22,340 nucleotides of DNA from Alloascoidea africana (Eukaryota > Ascomycota > Alloascoideomycetes > Alloascoideales > Alloascoideaceae). Positions 1 to 9,356 of this stretch are shown piece after piece. Within the stretch, counting starts at the first letter, position 1; each line of letters starts with the position of its first letter. Location of the stretch: assembly GCA_030581615.1 (NCBI GenBank), contig JAKTTT010000119.1, positions 1 to 22,340 of the forward strand, written 5' to 3'. The notes under the pieces are model-generated. The model was not told where the DNA came from, made no database searches, and saw nothing but the letters and a program-made list of their open reading frames with translations. Position numbers and translations under genes: made by a program.

Positions 1-1848
1 TACTATCTGAATCGAGTGTCAAATGGAGAAGAAGGTTGAACGAGCCATCGGCAAGCTCCTCGACTCCCTTTGCTTCCACCGTTCCCACAGGACACGAGCT
101 GCCGACCTTTCCTGTATACTCCACATCAGGGCAGACGTCAACAAAGTCCCACACGCCGCATTGAGGGACACTGGTGGACTGAGTGGTGGCACTACTCGAG
201 GAGAATGGGGAGGATGAGGCAGCACTACTGGTGACAGAAGCGCTTGTCCAAATTGAAGAAGTTTTAACACTGGAAATTGTAGAATCTTGGGCGTTACTGG
301 AATCTAAGTTAAATGAGCTTTGTGAGACTGACGAGGTGAGAGATAGCTGTGATGAATCTATCGAACCGAGACGACTTGAACTTTTCGATACCATGGTGAC
401 TGGTGTGGATACAGAAGCACTACTTGAATCAGATTGTTTAGATATTGTTGATGAAGTTTGAGACTTTGAATCGATTGTCTCAATAGACTCTGAAGTCAAG
501 TCTTGCGACTGTGAACGATCAGAAATCGTTGAAACATCTTCATGAGGAATAGATGATACTGAGCTGGTAACTTTATCATGGTCTTTTGAAGAAGTTGAAG
601 TCGCAGTGAGAAAGCTATTGGAGGTAGATTTATATTCATCTTCAGTTGAGGGTTTCGTGTTTAAAGTTGAAGATTTCATTGAAGTGAACAAGCTAGATTT
701 CGTGTTTATTGATTTGCTGGAAAGAATAGAGGTTTTCTCTTCATTATCACAACTTAACAATTCTTTCTCCCAACAGCAGGTAGGGCTTTGAGCACCTGAA
801 TCACAACCAGTCCTATAGTCACAACTCACTGAATTAAAATCATATTGAATTGCGATCTGTGTTAAACAGTCCACGGAATTGTCGTATTCTTTGATTTGAG
901 ACTCTGTCATTGTCAATGTATATGTGAAGTCGATATAGTTTAGTGATGAATCGTAGTTTCCTGGAATATTATGTGAGTAAACCACACTTGTCGAAGGTGA
1001 AGTAAACTTTAGCTCCCAAACGTCATCATTGCCGAAAGATTTCGTGTCTAGGCTAACATGAACTGTAACTTCAATTTTTCCATTGCTTAACTTTTCAAGG
1101 CTGGTTACTTCAATATGGCCTGCTGGACATTTTCCTAAGGGAGAACCAGTAACTGGACTCTGGCAAACGTCAACAAATTCTTGAACTCTGCAGACTTCGC
1201 TCCTTGACGATCTTTTATGAAGAGAAATAGGCTTTGGTTGAGACTTGTGTGAAAGAACTATGTAGTGATCGTTAGTCACGTGGATATTTACTTCCTGAAA
1301 TGGGAAAAATGCTTACCGCTCAAGTTTTCCAAGTTTTCGGAGAGTTCTCTCCAACAGAGGATAGGACTGTCAGCAAGAGAATCACACCCAGTTCGGTAGT
1401 AATAATCAGCATCCACGAATTTTAAATCAGCAGAAAGTCCTGGAAGACATTTAATGTCATTACCAATCTCCATTATAGCTGAGGTAGGGACATTAATTTT
1501 GTGTTTGTAGGGGTAATAATCGGTTTGATGTGATGAGTATGAATCTTCGAGTTTCTTCAAGTAGACAGTTTCCTTAGTCGGGTATTCTAAGGTAATTTCC
1601 TTAAGTTTAGAAAAAGTCTGCGAACCGTCTTGAATGTTGATGTCGAGAGTTATATCGAAGCTTCCGTCCGATGTCGTAACCACTTCAGAAATTGCGAGCA
1701 ACTGGGCTAGGTTTCCATCTTCTCCAGAATTAACCTCGTGTACTTCATTGCCACAAATGTCAACGGGGGTAAATTCTGTGTGAATAGCTAGTGTTTCTTT
1801 CACTAACAGAAGAAAAGATAAGAATGTTTTAAGTCGTTTGTGTTTCAT
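1..1848 (-). CDS. Multi-domain Flo11-type cell-wall adhesin (5' part, open at left edge)
   Basis: Spliced: exon 1 is 1848..1317, exon 2 runs from 1257 past position 1; about 596 residues are visible with no stop. Residues 1-21 form a signal peptide (basic start, then FLSFLLL). Domain 1 (about 28-166) and domain 2 (about 200-340) both end in the Flo11-like signature YRTGCDS...SP..CW; domain 2 also has FVDVC, CPAGHIEV, ELKFTSP and IPGNYDSS, shared almost word for word with the adhesin at the right end. Residues 341-543 are a Ser/Thr-rich stalk, likely O-mannosylated. A third domain starts near 544 (FVDVC, SSCPVG) and is cut by the edge. A dibasic site (HKR, 191-193) lies between domains 1 and 2. 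Known of the family: Flo11 domains mediate cell-cell and surface adhesion from GPI-anchored wall proteins. No anchor can be seen because the C-terminus lies outside. Domain 1 is the most divergent copy. Gene identity (FLO11- or BSC1-like) is not settled. Confidence 0.85.
1258..1316 (-). other. Spliceosomal intron in left adhesin (59 nt)
   Basis: Reading the minus strand, the donor is GTAAGC, the branch site is GACTAAC and the acceptor is ACATAG 13 nt after the branch. Removing it joins exon 1 (177 codons plus 1 nt) in frame to the long open exon 2 that encodes domain 2. The nearer TTTCAG would give an impossible 22-nt intron lacking a branch site. The intron is phase 1 and lies 11 residues after the CW that ends domain 1. 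Confidence 0.8.
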
Positions 1849-1894
1849 TTCTTATCGACAACTGTACTGGATGAATCAGTAAAAAGGAGAAATG

Positions 1895-1902
1895 TATTTA
1901 TA
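1895..1902 (-). promoter_or_regulatory. TATA box of left adhesin
   Basis: TATAAATA on the minus strand, 47 bp before the ATG at 1848, inside an AT-rich stretch (1890..1920). The position is close to the start codon but fits a short yeast leader. Confidence 0.45.
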
Positions 1903-1919
1903 CTTATAAATATTCTCTG

Positions 1920-2640
1920 AAATCCAGTAATAATTTTTCTTAATCTTGCTTTTCTTTTGTTCATCTTGTCGCTCAATGTTTCTTTGCAGAAGCCCCTTTC
2001 AGATGGAGTTTTCAAGTTATGGCATCCATGAAGACAAGAAGATATTTATTGATAGGGTGCATATGCTTGAGAAGAACGCCAGTATACAACTGTTATTCTT
2101 CCTCTTAACAACCCTTAGTGTCATGATTCTTGATTCCAAGATGCCAAGAAAGCACGGTCGTTATGTAGGCTGGTCAAATGCTGACAGGATAGAAGGATAG
2201 GATTGGTTTGTATATCTGCACTCTAACATGTTTTTTAAAGAGTATACATATGTTTTGGCAATGACCCGAGATGATTTAAACTAGGATGTTTTACAAATAT
2301 CCTCATTCAAAGGCAAGGATGGAAAATCAGGAAAAATCACCCACATATCAAGATTGATTAGAAATGGTCTCTAGTTTATATCTTTCTTCTCAAGTAATCA
2401 GGTAAAACAAATTTCTTTTGTATCTACTGGCTATTTTAATCTAAGGTTCTTGAGGGGGTTGTATAGATAGAACGATTCCAACGGAAAGACTTTTATTTGC
2501 TTGAGTTTCCTTCGTTATTTCAAAATTTTGGCCTGCTTTAACCGGACCTTTGGTACAAACCTATTAGACATCTAATGTATTCTCTTGTTTCTACCAATGA
2601 ATTGGCATAAAAGATCATATGTTGAAAGTTTCATGATTCT
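1920..2640. other. Gene-free stretch upstream of left adhesin
   Basis: No gene I can defend. A 75-codon plus-strand reading frame from the ATG at 1978 to 2200 has one hydrophobic patch but no recognisable motif or promoter, and is probably chance. Otherwise this is AT-rich upstream DNA of the left adhesin. Confidence 0.4.
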
Positions 2641-3126
2641 AACTTCAGGTTACATTGCTGTAGTCTTGTCTTCAGGTTCTCTCGTTTAGCTGATAACTAT
2701 AAGCTGGAAGCTGGGATGACCCAAAAAGTACAGCCAGTTTTTGATTTTGCTTTAAAACTCGCTGGAACAAGTTTCTGGGGTGGAAAATGTCAAGCTTCTC
2801 TTTCTTTGGCCAAGCATGCAGCCTCTTTTCCGTGAAATGCACGGCCTGGTAAAATGCTTAAGAACCAGCTTTCAATTCAATAACGTGCATATGGGATCAG
2901 TTGGATTACCACTTGTTCTATGCAAAGATAAATTCAATAATGCAGTGGTTCTTCCAATCACTGTTTATGACAAAACTCTGTAATTGATGGCGGAAACTAC
3001 CAGCTCTTAAAAAACAGTACAAGTTAAATGATGTATTGGTAAAGCTATTTTCAGATCTCAGCCTTTTGTTATTCTGCAAAAGGGATTTGTATGTTACTAA
3101 GAGCCAGGTAGAACTCGTTTCTAGTT
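2640..3126 (+). pseudogene. Coding-like relic, unidentified
   Basis: Several neighbouring plus-strand stretches look like protein although no single frame is long. One frame reads DNYKLEAGMTQKVQPVFDF near 2690-2750. A second carries VHMGSVGLPLVLCKDKF near 2910. A third reads KLFSDLSLLLFCKRDLY near 3045. Together they suggest an old gene broken more than once. I do not recognise the family and do not join the pieces. It could also be chance, since the composition is only slightly richer than the surroundings. Confidence 0.3.
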
Positions 3127-6100
3127 AATTAACCTGAGTAAGTAGAGCAGTATTGGAAAAACGATACGGCAGTTCAATTACCCCAAAACATGTAGTGATA
3201 AATTAAGTAATGGAACAGGGCCATATTGTGTTAGCTTCGATTGGAAACGTTTTTAGTTACTTGCATAAAACACTAGAATGAATAACAATTGAAATATAGA
3301 TAATGTTTTGTCAATGTCGTTTAAACCGCTTTCCCCCTCTCGTCTTATTCTTTTGAATTGCCAAGTCTTTTTGAATTGGATAGTTCTAAGTCTTTAATGT
3401 TTTCAAGCTTGATGAAAATTATTGAGTAACTTTCGGAGAGGCAGTGAACGCTATGAAATTGAAACTTTTCCAATAAATCAAGGTTAAAACAGATGTTTCA
3501 AGGATATTCAAGAGTTTAAGACATATGCGGCCAGAAGGAACCTTCGATGGGATAACCCAAATGAAGTAGGCAATGAAAATCAGAAAACAAAAAAAAACCC
3601 AGCACCTACTACAACCATAAATGTAACGGTGAAATCTTCTATGGGATTTATCTCCTACATGGACGTTGAGAGAACCTACTAGAAGGCGATGGCGATCTCC
3701 TAGTAACTATCAGTATGTAATGCATTTACTGGGGCTGATAACTTTTATCAGCACACTTTATTTTCACCCAGATTTAGAAAACGTTCAGAGAACCCTGAAA
3801 ATGGTTATGATTTCTATTTTTCGTCATGTTGAAGAGCTGATATATAATTCCGCTTTACAATACTTTTAAAGGCTAAGAACTTTTTTTTTTCTTTTTTTTT
3901 GGATTTTCCAAATCTTAAGAAGCAAGGCTAACCCGACATATATAAATCACCAGGTTGGTTGTTCACATCAATGCGGATAATCTGAAAGGTCTTGGCCGCG
4001 TTGAAAGAATGCTTTAAGTAAGGTTACATACAATGCTGAGGCACATATACCAAGGTTGAAGTTTGATTGCCCTTTCTCGATCAAGTCCACAGAAAAAATC
4101 AAGAGTGGCATTTCATCAGATGTTAACTAACAGGCATTTACTTGGTTTAGAATTATGAAGCATGACACAGATTGTAACCCTCCAGATGATGACTATCGAC
4201 TGGTGACCTAAGATATGATTAACTGCGGTTAAACAGTGCCACTACCCAAAAAAGAAGTTATTGATAAGCATACAAATGATCCCTGAACAATAGCATAACA
4301 TTCAATTTTGAGTTTTTGAATATCCTGGAGATAAAACGAAAGGCAGAGTATCAGTCAAACTATACTTTTGTGGAGAACGTCGGCAAAGCACATCATCTTG
4401 CCTAGGCATGTAAAAGTTTACTTGACAAAAGTGTCAACTGGACCAACTCCACATCTGAGTCAAGTCCGATAAGTTCAAAGTCTAAGAAACAGGTATTTTC
4501 AATGAGAACTTTAACAAAAAATCAAAATTCTTTCTGTTAAGAGAAAGTAGAAGCAGTAACCTAAAAAGAGTGAGTTGAGCTCATCTGTATTTAGAAACGC
4601 GTGTATTAGCTGATGTCGATATCGATGTTCTTTGAAAATCTCTCACTGTTTATTTCTTCTTTGTTAACATCAAATAAACTCGCTTATTCTTTAATTTTTC
4701 TCTCTTGCTGGTAGTAGTTATATAGAATGGAGAGCGTATTTCTCGGGGTGTCCACCAATATTAATGTATAGAGTCCAACTTTGGCTTCCTAACATACTGA
4801 TGAGAGTGTGCTTCTTTTGAACAACTCATTGAATTTTTAAATAGGATAATAGCAAAAAAGTGAGAGTATCAAAATACTCCAACTCCAACTCCTTGTTATG
4901 ATGCTTTAATACTGTTTTCTTGTCTTAATACTGGCAAAATGAGATGAATTAAGTTACCTAACTTTTATAAGACTTGTACTGGTTATCAGGTATTATCCAC
5001 AGAGCAAGAACAAAAGGAGCTAATGTTAGACAGATCTTAAGAACTTGGTGCCTTGGATAATTTATAATTCAACAGAAAGATTTCTGAAAACACATCAAAA
5101 CCAATTACTAATTATATCTTTTTGATGTTGAGGATTTTAGTTAATTTCAATTGACTTCAAAATGCTTTAAAGTTAATCTTTTTTCGTTCAAATTCTACCA
5201 CAATCGCTAATTGTACACTTTAAAGCTGGACATTTAATGAATCGAGTCTGGGTCCTCCAGCGTATTCCAAGCATATTTTGCTTTTGGTATATTCATGTTT
5301 CGTTTTCACTGGAACAGAGGGTTACCTGGTGTTCACGTGCAATCTGGTCAAGAGTGTGTTCTTTCAAGTTATGGATTATGAATACTTTAAAGACAAAGTG
5401 GTTTGAATGAAAGCTTTGGTGATAAAGTTGCTTGTTTACGCACTTTGCACACTGTCCAGAAATCGGCATTGGTTACAGTTTCAATTGGTGGCAGTTGAGC
5501 GAAAATGGCAAGCTATTAATTGATCCTATCCTTTCAGCAATGAGTATGAGAGATAGTAGGGCAAACATTTTTTTAAAAGAATACTAGAATTCCAGTTGAC
5601 TGCGGTATATTGTTTTACTAGAAGCAGGCGACGTTGAATAAGAGTTTTTGCCCGTGCTCCAAACAAATTCTTTTCTTGACTTGTTGCATGGGAAAGTCCG
5701 CATTTAAACCCCGTGCATTCTTCATCAAATTTCCAAGGGCATGCGAGCTTTATTCATTCTAGAATTAATAGATTCAAATTCAGAATCAATGTCTTTTGTT
5801 ACGGAATATTCGGAAATAACAAATTCAATCAATTGGGGAATATGCTGATATGTCGTTGCATTGTTAAAAACAGATTGGATCCGGAAAGGTTAGAGGTCCA
5901 AAAAAGTCGTAAACAACCAGAGAACCCTTCTCAATAAGACATTTTCAAAACAGTAAGATAAAATTAGAAATCACAAATAACTTCAAAACAATTCTTCTAT
6001 TTGCGATTTAAAAGTTGACAGCAAGAAAAAGACATCGAAATTACGGAAAAAGTCCCTGCTTTAATTTTTCCAAGTCAAGTTTGACAAAAAAAGGATTGCA

Positions 6101-6555
6101 AAGAAATACAATAAGTCATTATTACGAGTTAGAAGAGTATGTGTGCTTTGATATGGGAGCTAAGAAAATGCTCGTACAAACTCGCTTTTTACTGGTATGA
6201 GGAATATTCAAGGCAGTGTATAAAGCCAAGCGAGAGAAATTGAATACGGAAAGTTTTGTGACTATATATAGATCTAAACCCACGAGGGAATGCAGAGCAA
6301 AATACAACAGAATATGATAAGAAAAGTTGCAAAGAATAGAGATATTCTCAAAAGGTTGCACTAGAAAACGAGCTTGCTACATGCCAACAGCGGTTGAGAC
6401 ACAGAGTTGCATTCATTTCTAAAACCAAAGTGCCTTTTTTTCTTCAAAAAATCCACCCACTCTTAGTCTCGACCATTAGCTGGTCAGCCCTGCATGCTAT
6501 AAAGGCATCTTGAAGAAAGTCAACGCCTCAGAAATGTGCTGATGATCTTGAAAGC
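3127..6555. other. Long gene-free stretch
   Basis: About 3.4 kb, AT-rich, with only short reading frames (none above 80 codons, several lacking an ATG). A poly-A run at 3588..3596, two T-runs between 3880 and 3900 and a ctccaa duplication near 4880 are the only simple repeats noticed. A short protein-like stretch (KHDTDCNPPDDDYRLVT, about 4158-4208) may be another coding relic. No tRNA, transposon or long repeat was recognised. Confidence 0.4.
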
Positions 6556-6561
6556 ATGAGG

Positions 6562-6570
6562 TATATATAA
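6562..6570 (+). promoter_or_regulatory. TATA box of CBM1/expansin-like gene
   Basis: TATATATAA, 118 bp before the ATG at 6688, followed by a T-rich pyrimidine tract (about 6600-6680) typical of yeast transcription start regions. Confidence 0.6.
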
Positions 6571-6687
6571 CAGTACAAGAATTCTCTTTGGGAAGGGATT
6601 GATTTTCAAATTCTCCAAGTTCAATTCTTGTTCTCGTTTTACGTTTTTCTTTTGAGAAAATTACAGTATCTATACTTCTTTAACATC

Positions 6688-7803
6688 ATGCTTTTATCCT
6701 TACTCGGTCTTGCTACGGTTGTTGCTGCCGACAGCTGTGCGTCTTTATATGGACAATGTGGAGGTAAGCCTTTTAGCTCTATTTGCTAGTTGTATTTTTC
6801 AAGTTTAACGATTGGAATAGGTTCCAGCTGGACTGGTGCAACCTGTTGTGCAGATGGCGGTACCTGCTCTGCGGTGAACGAATACTATTCTCAGTGTGTT
6901 CCCGGAGAAGGAAGCTCCTCCTCGTCTTCTGACGAAGAACTAGAGGCAGACTCTGACGTTGTCAACAACGCTGTTGATGTGAGCGATACATCATCATCTT
7001 CAAATGGATTCAACTTTGGAAACTGGGGAGACTGGGGAAGTTGGGGTAACTGGGGGAACTCCAACTCAGCGTCAGCCCAGAACAACGAAGCCAACGCCGC
7101 AACGACTCAGTTCCAAGCATCCGTTGCAACTGCTGCCGCTGGAACAGCTGCTGCTGGAACCGCTACAGCTGCGACGGTTGCTGGTACCAAAGCCGCGACG
7201 GCCGCTGCCAATAACGGGGCAGCAACTGCAGCAGGAACAAGCAATGCTGTTCCCACGTTAGATTCCGGCTCTGGTAGCTCAGGCAGCTCAGATGACTCTG
7301 GCTGTGGAGATGTGTACGATATTTGTGGAGGAACCAATGCTGTCGCTGGAGATCCAACCTGTTGCAAGTTTGGGTCCACTTGTAGTACTATTAATGATGC
7401 CTATGCCCAATGTGCCCCGACTGAAATCGACAACAGTGCGTCCACCGATTCTTCCGGCGGTACTGTTTATCAAGGACGGGGAACCTTCTATGGAGCCAGC
7501 GATGGCAACGCCTGCTTGATGAAGAATGGCTATGGTAGTGACTCCATGGTTTGTGCAATTGGCGGATCTACCTTCGACGCTGGACAGTACGGCAGCGAGG
7601 GGAAGAGCACCATTTGCGGAAGACAGTTGAGGGCTTGGTACGGCGATAAGTCTGTGGAAGTGACGATTATCGACAAGTGCCCAGAGTGCGATCAATACAG
7701 TATCGACTTTAATCAAGCAGCGTTCCTCAAGCTGGCCGATGCCAGCGCTGGGAACATTGGAGTGAAATGGAGCTTTATCGACGGAGGCGCCGAGCTGTCT
7801 TAG
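6688..7803 (+). CDS. Secreted CBM1-CBM1-expansin/loosenin-like protein
   Basis: Exons 6688..6763 and 6821..7803 encode 352 residues. Residues 1-14 are a signal peptide ending VVAA. Residues 16-52 are a good fungal CBM1: LYGQCGG, W29, NEYYSQC, with all three binding-face aromatics (Y21, Y47, Y48). Then come an acidic Ser-rich linker, a GNWG-type Trp repeat (92-105) and an Ala/Thr-rich stretch (about 115-165). A second CBM1-like module (about 186-224) keeps the cysteines but has Ala at one of the two paired tyrosines. Residues 242-345 form a double-psi beta-barrel as in fungal expansin-like proteins/loosenins: GRGTFYG, CGRQ, then VTIIDKCPEC with D310 at the conserved acidic position, and a final VKWSFI. 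Known of the family: these proteins loosen cellulose or chitin networks without clear hydrolysis and are secreted. The start codon is fixed by the spliced signal peptide. The substrate is not provable from sequence. The gene is clearly more GC-rich than the flanking DNA. Confidence 0.85.
6764..6820 (+). other. Intron inside first CBM1 (57 nt)
   Basis: Donor GTAAGC, acceptor GGAATAG; the likely branch is the weak GTTTAACG at about 6803-6810. Splicing restores the CBM1 core GQCGGSSWTG and joins a signal peptide to the rest; without splicing the protein has neither. Phase 1. Confidence 0.85.
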
Positions 7804-7898
7804 ACCTAGCTACTATCCCACCGATTGTGGCCCTTTGTATTTTAGTCTAGCCGCAGCATGCAATCAACAATCATCACCGAACGTAACGTGAATGCTTG

Positions 7899-7924
7899 GA
7901 GCGTAGAGCGTAGAGCGTAGAGCG
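7899..7924. repeat. Heptamer tandem repeat (gagcgta)
   Basis: About 3.7 perfect copies of gagcgta, just downstream of the expansin-like gene. Confidence 0.9.
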
Positions 7925-8076
7925 AGCCACGGCTGTTCCTCTGTTGGACCTTTTGTTCCAAGATTTTTTTTTTCAGATGTACGGGTGTACCGGGCTCGGT
8001 GGAGGTTGGAGACGACGCGAAGTGGTGCTCGCCAGAATAAAAGAAGCAGCCTGTCCAAGCCAAACCAAACGATGTC

Positions 8077-8099
8077 GGCTCCCGGCTCCCGGCTCCCGG
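8077..8099. repeat. Heptamer tandem repeat (ggctccc)
   Basis: Three perfect copies of ggctccc plus a partial fourth. Confidence 0.9.
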
Positions 8100-8221
8100 T
8101 TCTGAATGCCTGGGAACAGGGGCAGCCAGAGTCGGGTCTGGTCTTCGCGGAGAGCAGAAACACGCTCTTCTTAGCCAGCTCGTCTGCCTCTGCCTCGCTC
8201 GCTCGCTCCCTCATTGTTCGG

Positions 8222-8256
8222 GCCGTTGCCGGGGCGCCGTTGCCGGGGCGCCGTTG
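8222..8256. repeat. 14-bp tandem repeat
   Basis: Unit gccgttgccggggc, 2.5 perfect copies. Another near-duplicate, ccgcatcggg, occurs twice just downstream (about 8273-8300). Confidence 0.9.
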
Positions 8257-8328
8257 ACGTGTTTACTACCTGCCGCATCGGGGCATTTCCGCATCGGGCA
8301 GCACCGCTCTTCCCGAAACGGCAGTGCT

Positions 8329-8350
8329 GGTCACCTGACCGCGTCACGTG
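8329..8350. promoter_or_regulatory. GGTCA inverted repeat and CACGTG E-box
   Basis: GGTCA-CC-TGACC (8329..8340) is a perfect 5-bp inverted repeat; TCACGTG (8344..8350) next to it is the core bound in yeasts by bHLH factors of the Cbf1/Pho4/Tye7 kind. Lying 220-240 bp before the phosphatase ATG, they are plausible upstream activating sites. Which factor binds is not known. Confidence 0.4.
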
Positions 8351-8570
8351 CGGGCTGCTCTGGTTTTCTCGCAAAGTTTTCGGTTTTCTCTCTTCTTTTC
8401 TTCACTTCCCGGGCACGCGTTGAGAATCCCCGAGCTGAAATTGGATTGTCCAGTCGACACACCCACGCTACCACCCCCAACTATAGAAATCCTTTCTTTT
8501 GTCGTTCTGTTTTCTCTCCCCCCCCACCAAACTGACTTAAAAATTTCCCCATTCTCTTACCGCAAGCAAG

Positions 8571-9356
8571 ATGATATCTGGTATTACAGGTGATTACCAT
8601 TGCAGCCAGATGTGTCTCCCATCGCCTTCTTCTGTGGAAACATGGCAGTTTGCAGACAGATATACTGCACAACAGATCTACCCCAGAATATTTCTGGGTC
8701 CAAGCAATCTTGTGGATAGTCCCTCCTTTATTCAAAACAACAATATTCGCGTTTTTATTGCTTGCATGAGAGCTGAAAAGGCCGCAATGCTGTTGAAGGA
8801 TTTTAACCTTCCCGATTACCACTGCATCATTGTTGACCCAGAATTCAATCCCAAGAACATAAAGGCTCCTCACTTGCAGCATGACCTTGAACAGTTTTAT
8901 TTTAACCAGAAATCTATTAGCTCAAACTACCCTCAGTTGCACGTTGAGCCAATTCTTACAGGCACACTAATCTCGTGCTTTAAAACCACAAACACCATCT
9001 TGCAAACCTTGATATCCATTCCAAACTCATCAACCTCAGCTTTCATCTTTTGTGAGTCTGGAAATGACAGAAGCGCTGCTGTGGCTTGTGCGTTTTTGAT
9101 GGATTCCTTCAAAACCAATTTTGCTCTTGCCTATCGCCATATGCAAACGAGACGGCTATGCATAACAATCGATACATATTTTAGAAATATCCTCTTGACT
9201 TATGAACAGTTTAGAGAAGTCCAAGAACGAATACATATTATGACACCAGAACCTTCGTTTGAAAGCCTTCCTTACAATTGCGGGCCAGAGAAACGAAGAT
9301 ATGAAGATGATGAATTACAACCGTCTCATTACAAGCTTCAGCGTGCAGGAAACTGA
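8571..9356 (+). CDS. STYX-like dual-specificity phosphatase-family protein
   Basis: 261 residues, single exon, first ATG of the frame after a pyrimidine-rich leader. Residues about 31-46 (YTAQQIYPRIFLGPSN) match the opening strand of STYX/DSP domains. The active-site loop is FCESGNDRSAA (160-170): C161 and R167 keep the C-x5-R spacing, but the usual His before Cys is Phe. A candidate general-acid Asp (D89, in IIVDPEFNP) lies about 72 residues before the Cys, roughly twice the usual DSP spacing, so an insertion separates them. Residues 183-217 (ALAYRHMQTRR...) match the end of the fold. The tail is charged and contains KRRYEDDE. It may be a weak phosphatase or a phospho-binding pseudophosphatase; substrate unknown. 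T-rich DNA at 9403..9414 could assist 3'-end formation. Confidence 0.8.
   Translation: MISGITGDYHCSQMCLPSPSSVETWQFADRYTAQQIYPRIFLGPSNLVDSPSFIQNNNIRVFIACMRAEKAAMLLKDFNLPDYHCIIVDPEFNPKNIKAPHLQHDLEQFYFNQKSISSNYPQLHVEPILTGTLISCFKTTNTILQTLISIPNSSTSAFIFCESGNDRSAAVACAFLMDSFKTNFALAYRHMQTRRLCITIDTYFRNILLTYEQFREVQERIHIMTPEPSFESLPYNCGPEKRRYEDDELQPSHYKLQRAGN

Larger units (their letters stand above)
7804..8570. promoter_or_regulatory. GC-rich intergenic region, promoter of phosphatase gene
   Basis: Holds the 3' UTR of the expansin-like gene and the upstream region of the phosphatase-like gene. It is unusually GC-rich for this window (43 of 60 bases in 8221..8280 by hand count) and contains clustered 7/14-bp tandem duplications, an E-box and an 8-base C run (8518..8525) near the start codon. 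No TATA box was seen next to the gene. Long reading frames here on both strands are a by-product of high GC. Confidence 0.5.

Noticed and set aside
1295-1316. 22-nt intron in left adhesin using the nearest TTTCAG
   Set aside because: Too short for splicing and without a branch site; the 59-nt version has GACTAAC and keeps the frame.
1946-2200. 75-84 codon frame with a hydrophobic patch
   Set aside because: No motif, no clear promoter, single weak hydrophobic stretch.
7004-7716. Overlapping frames in both strands across the expansin-like gene
   Set aside because: Shadows of the GC-rich, low-complexity coding sequence.
7842-8535. Several frames of 67-116 codons in the GC-rich intergenic region
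   Set aside because: Open only because of high GC and heptamer repeats; no motifs, conflicting strands.
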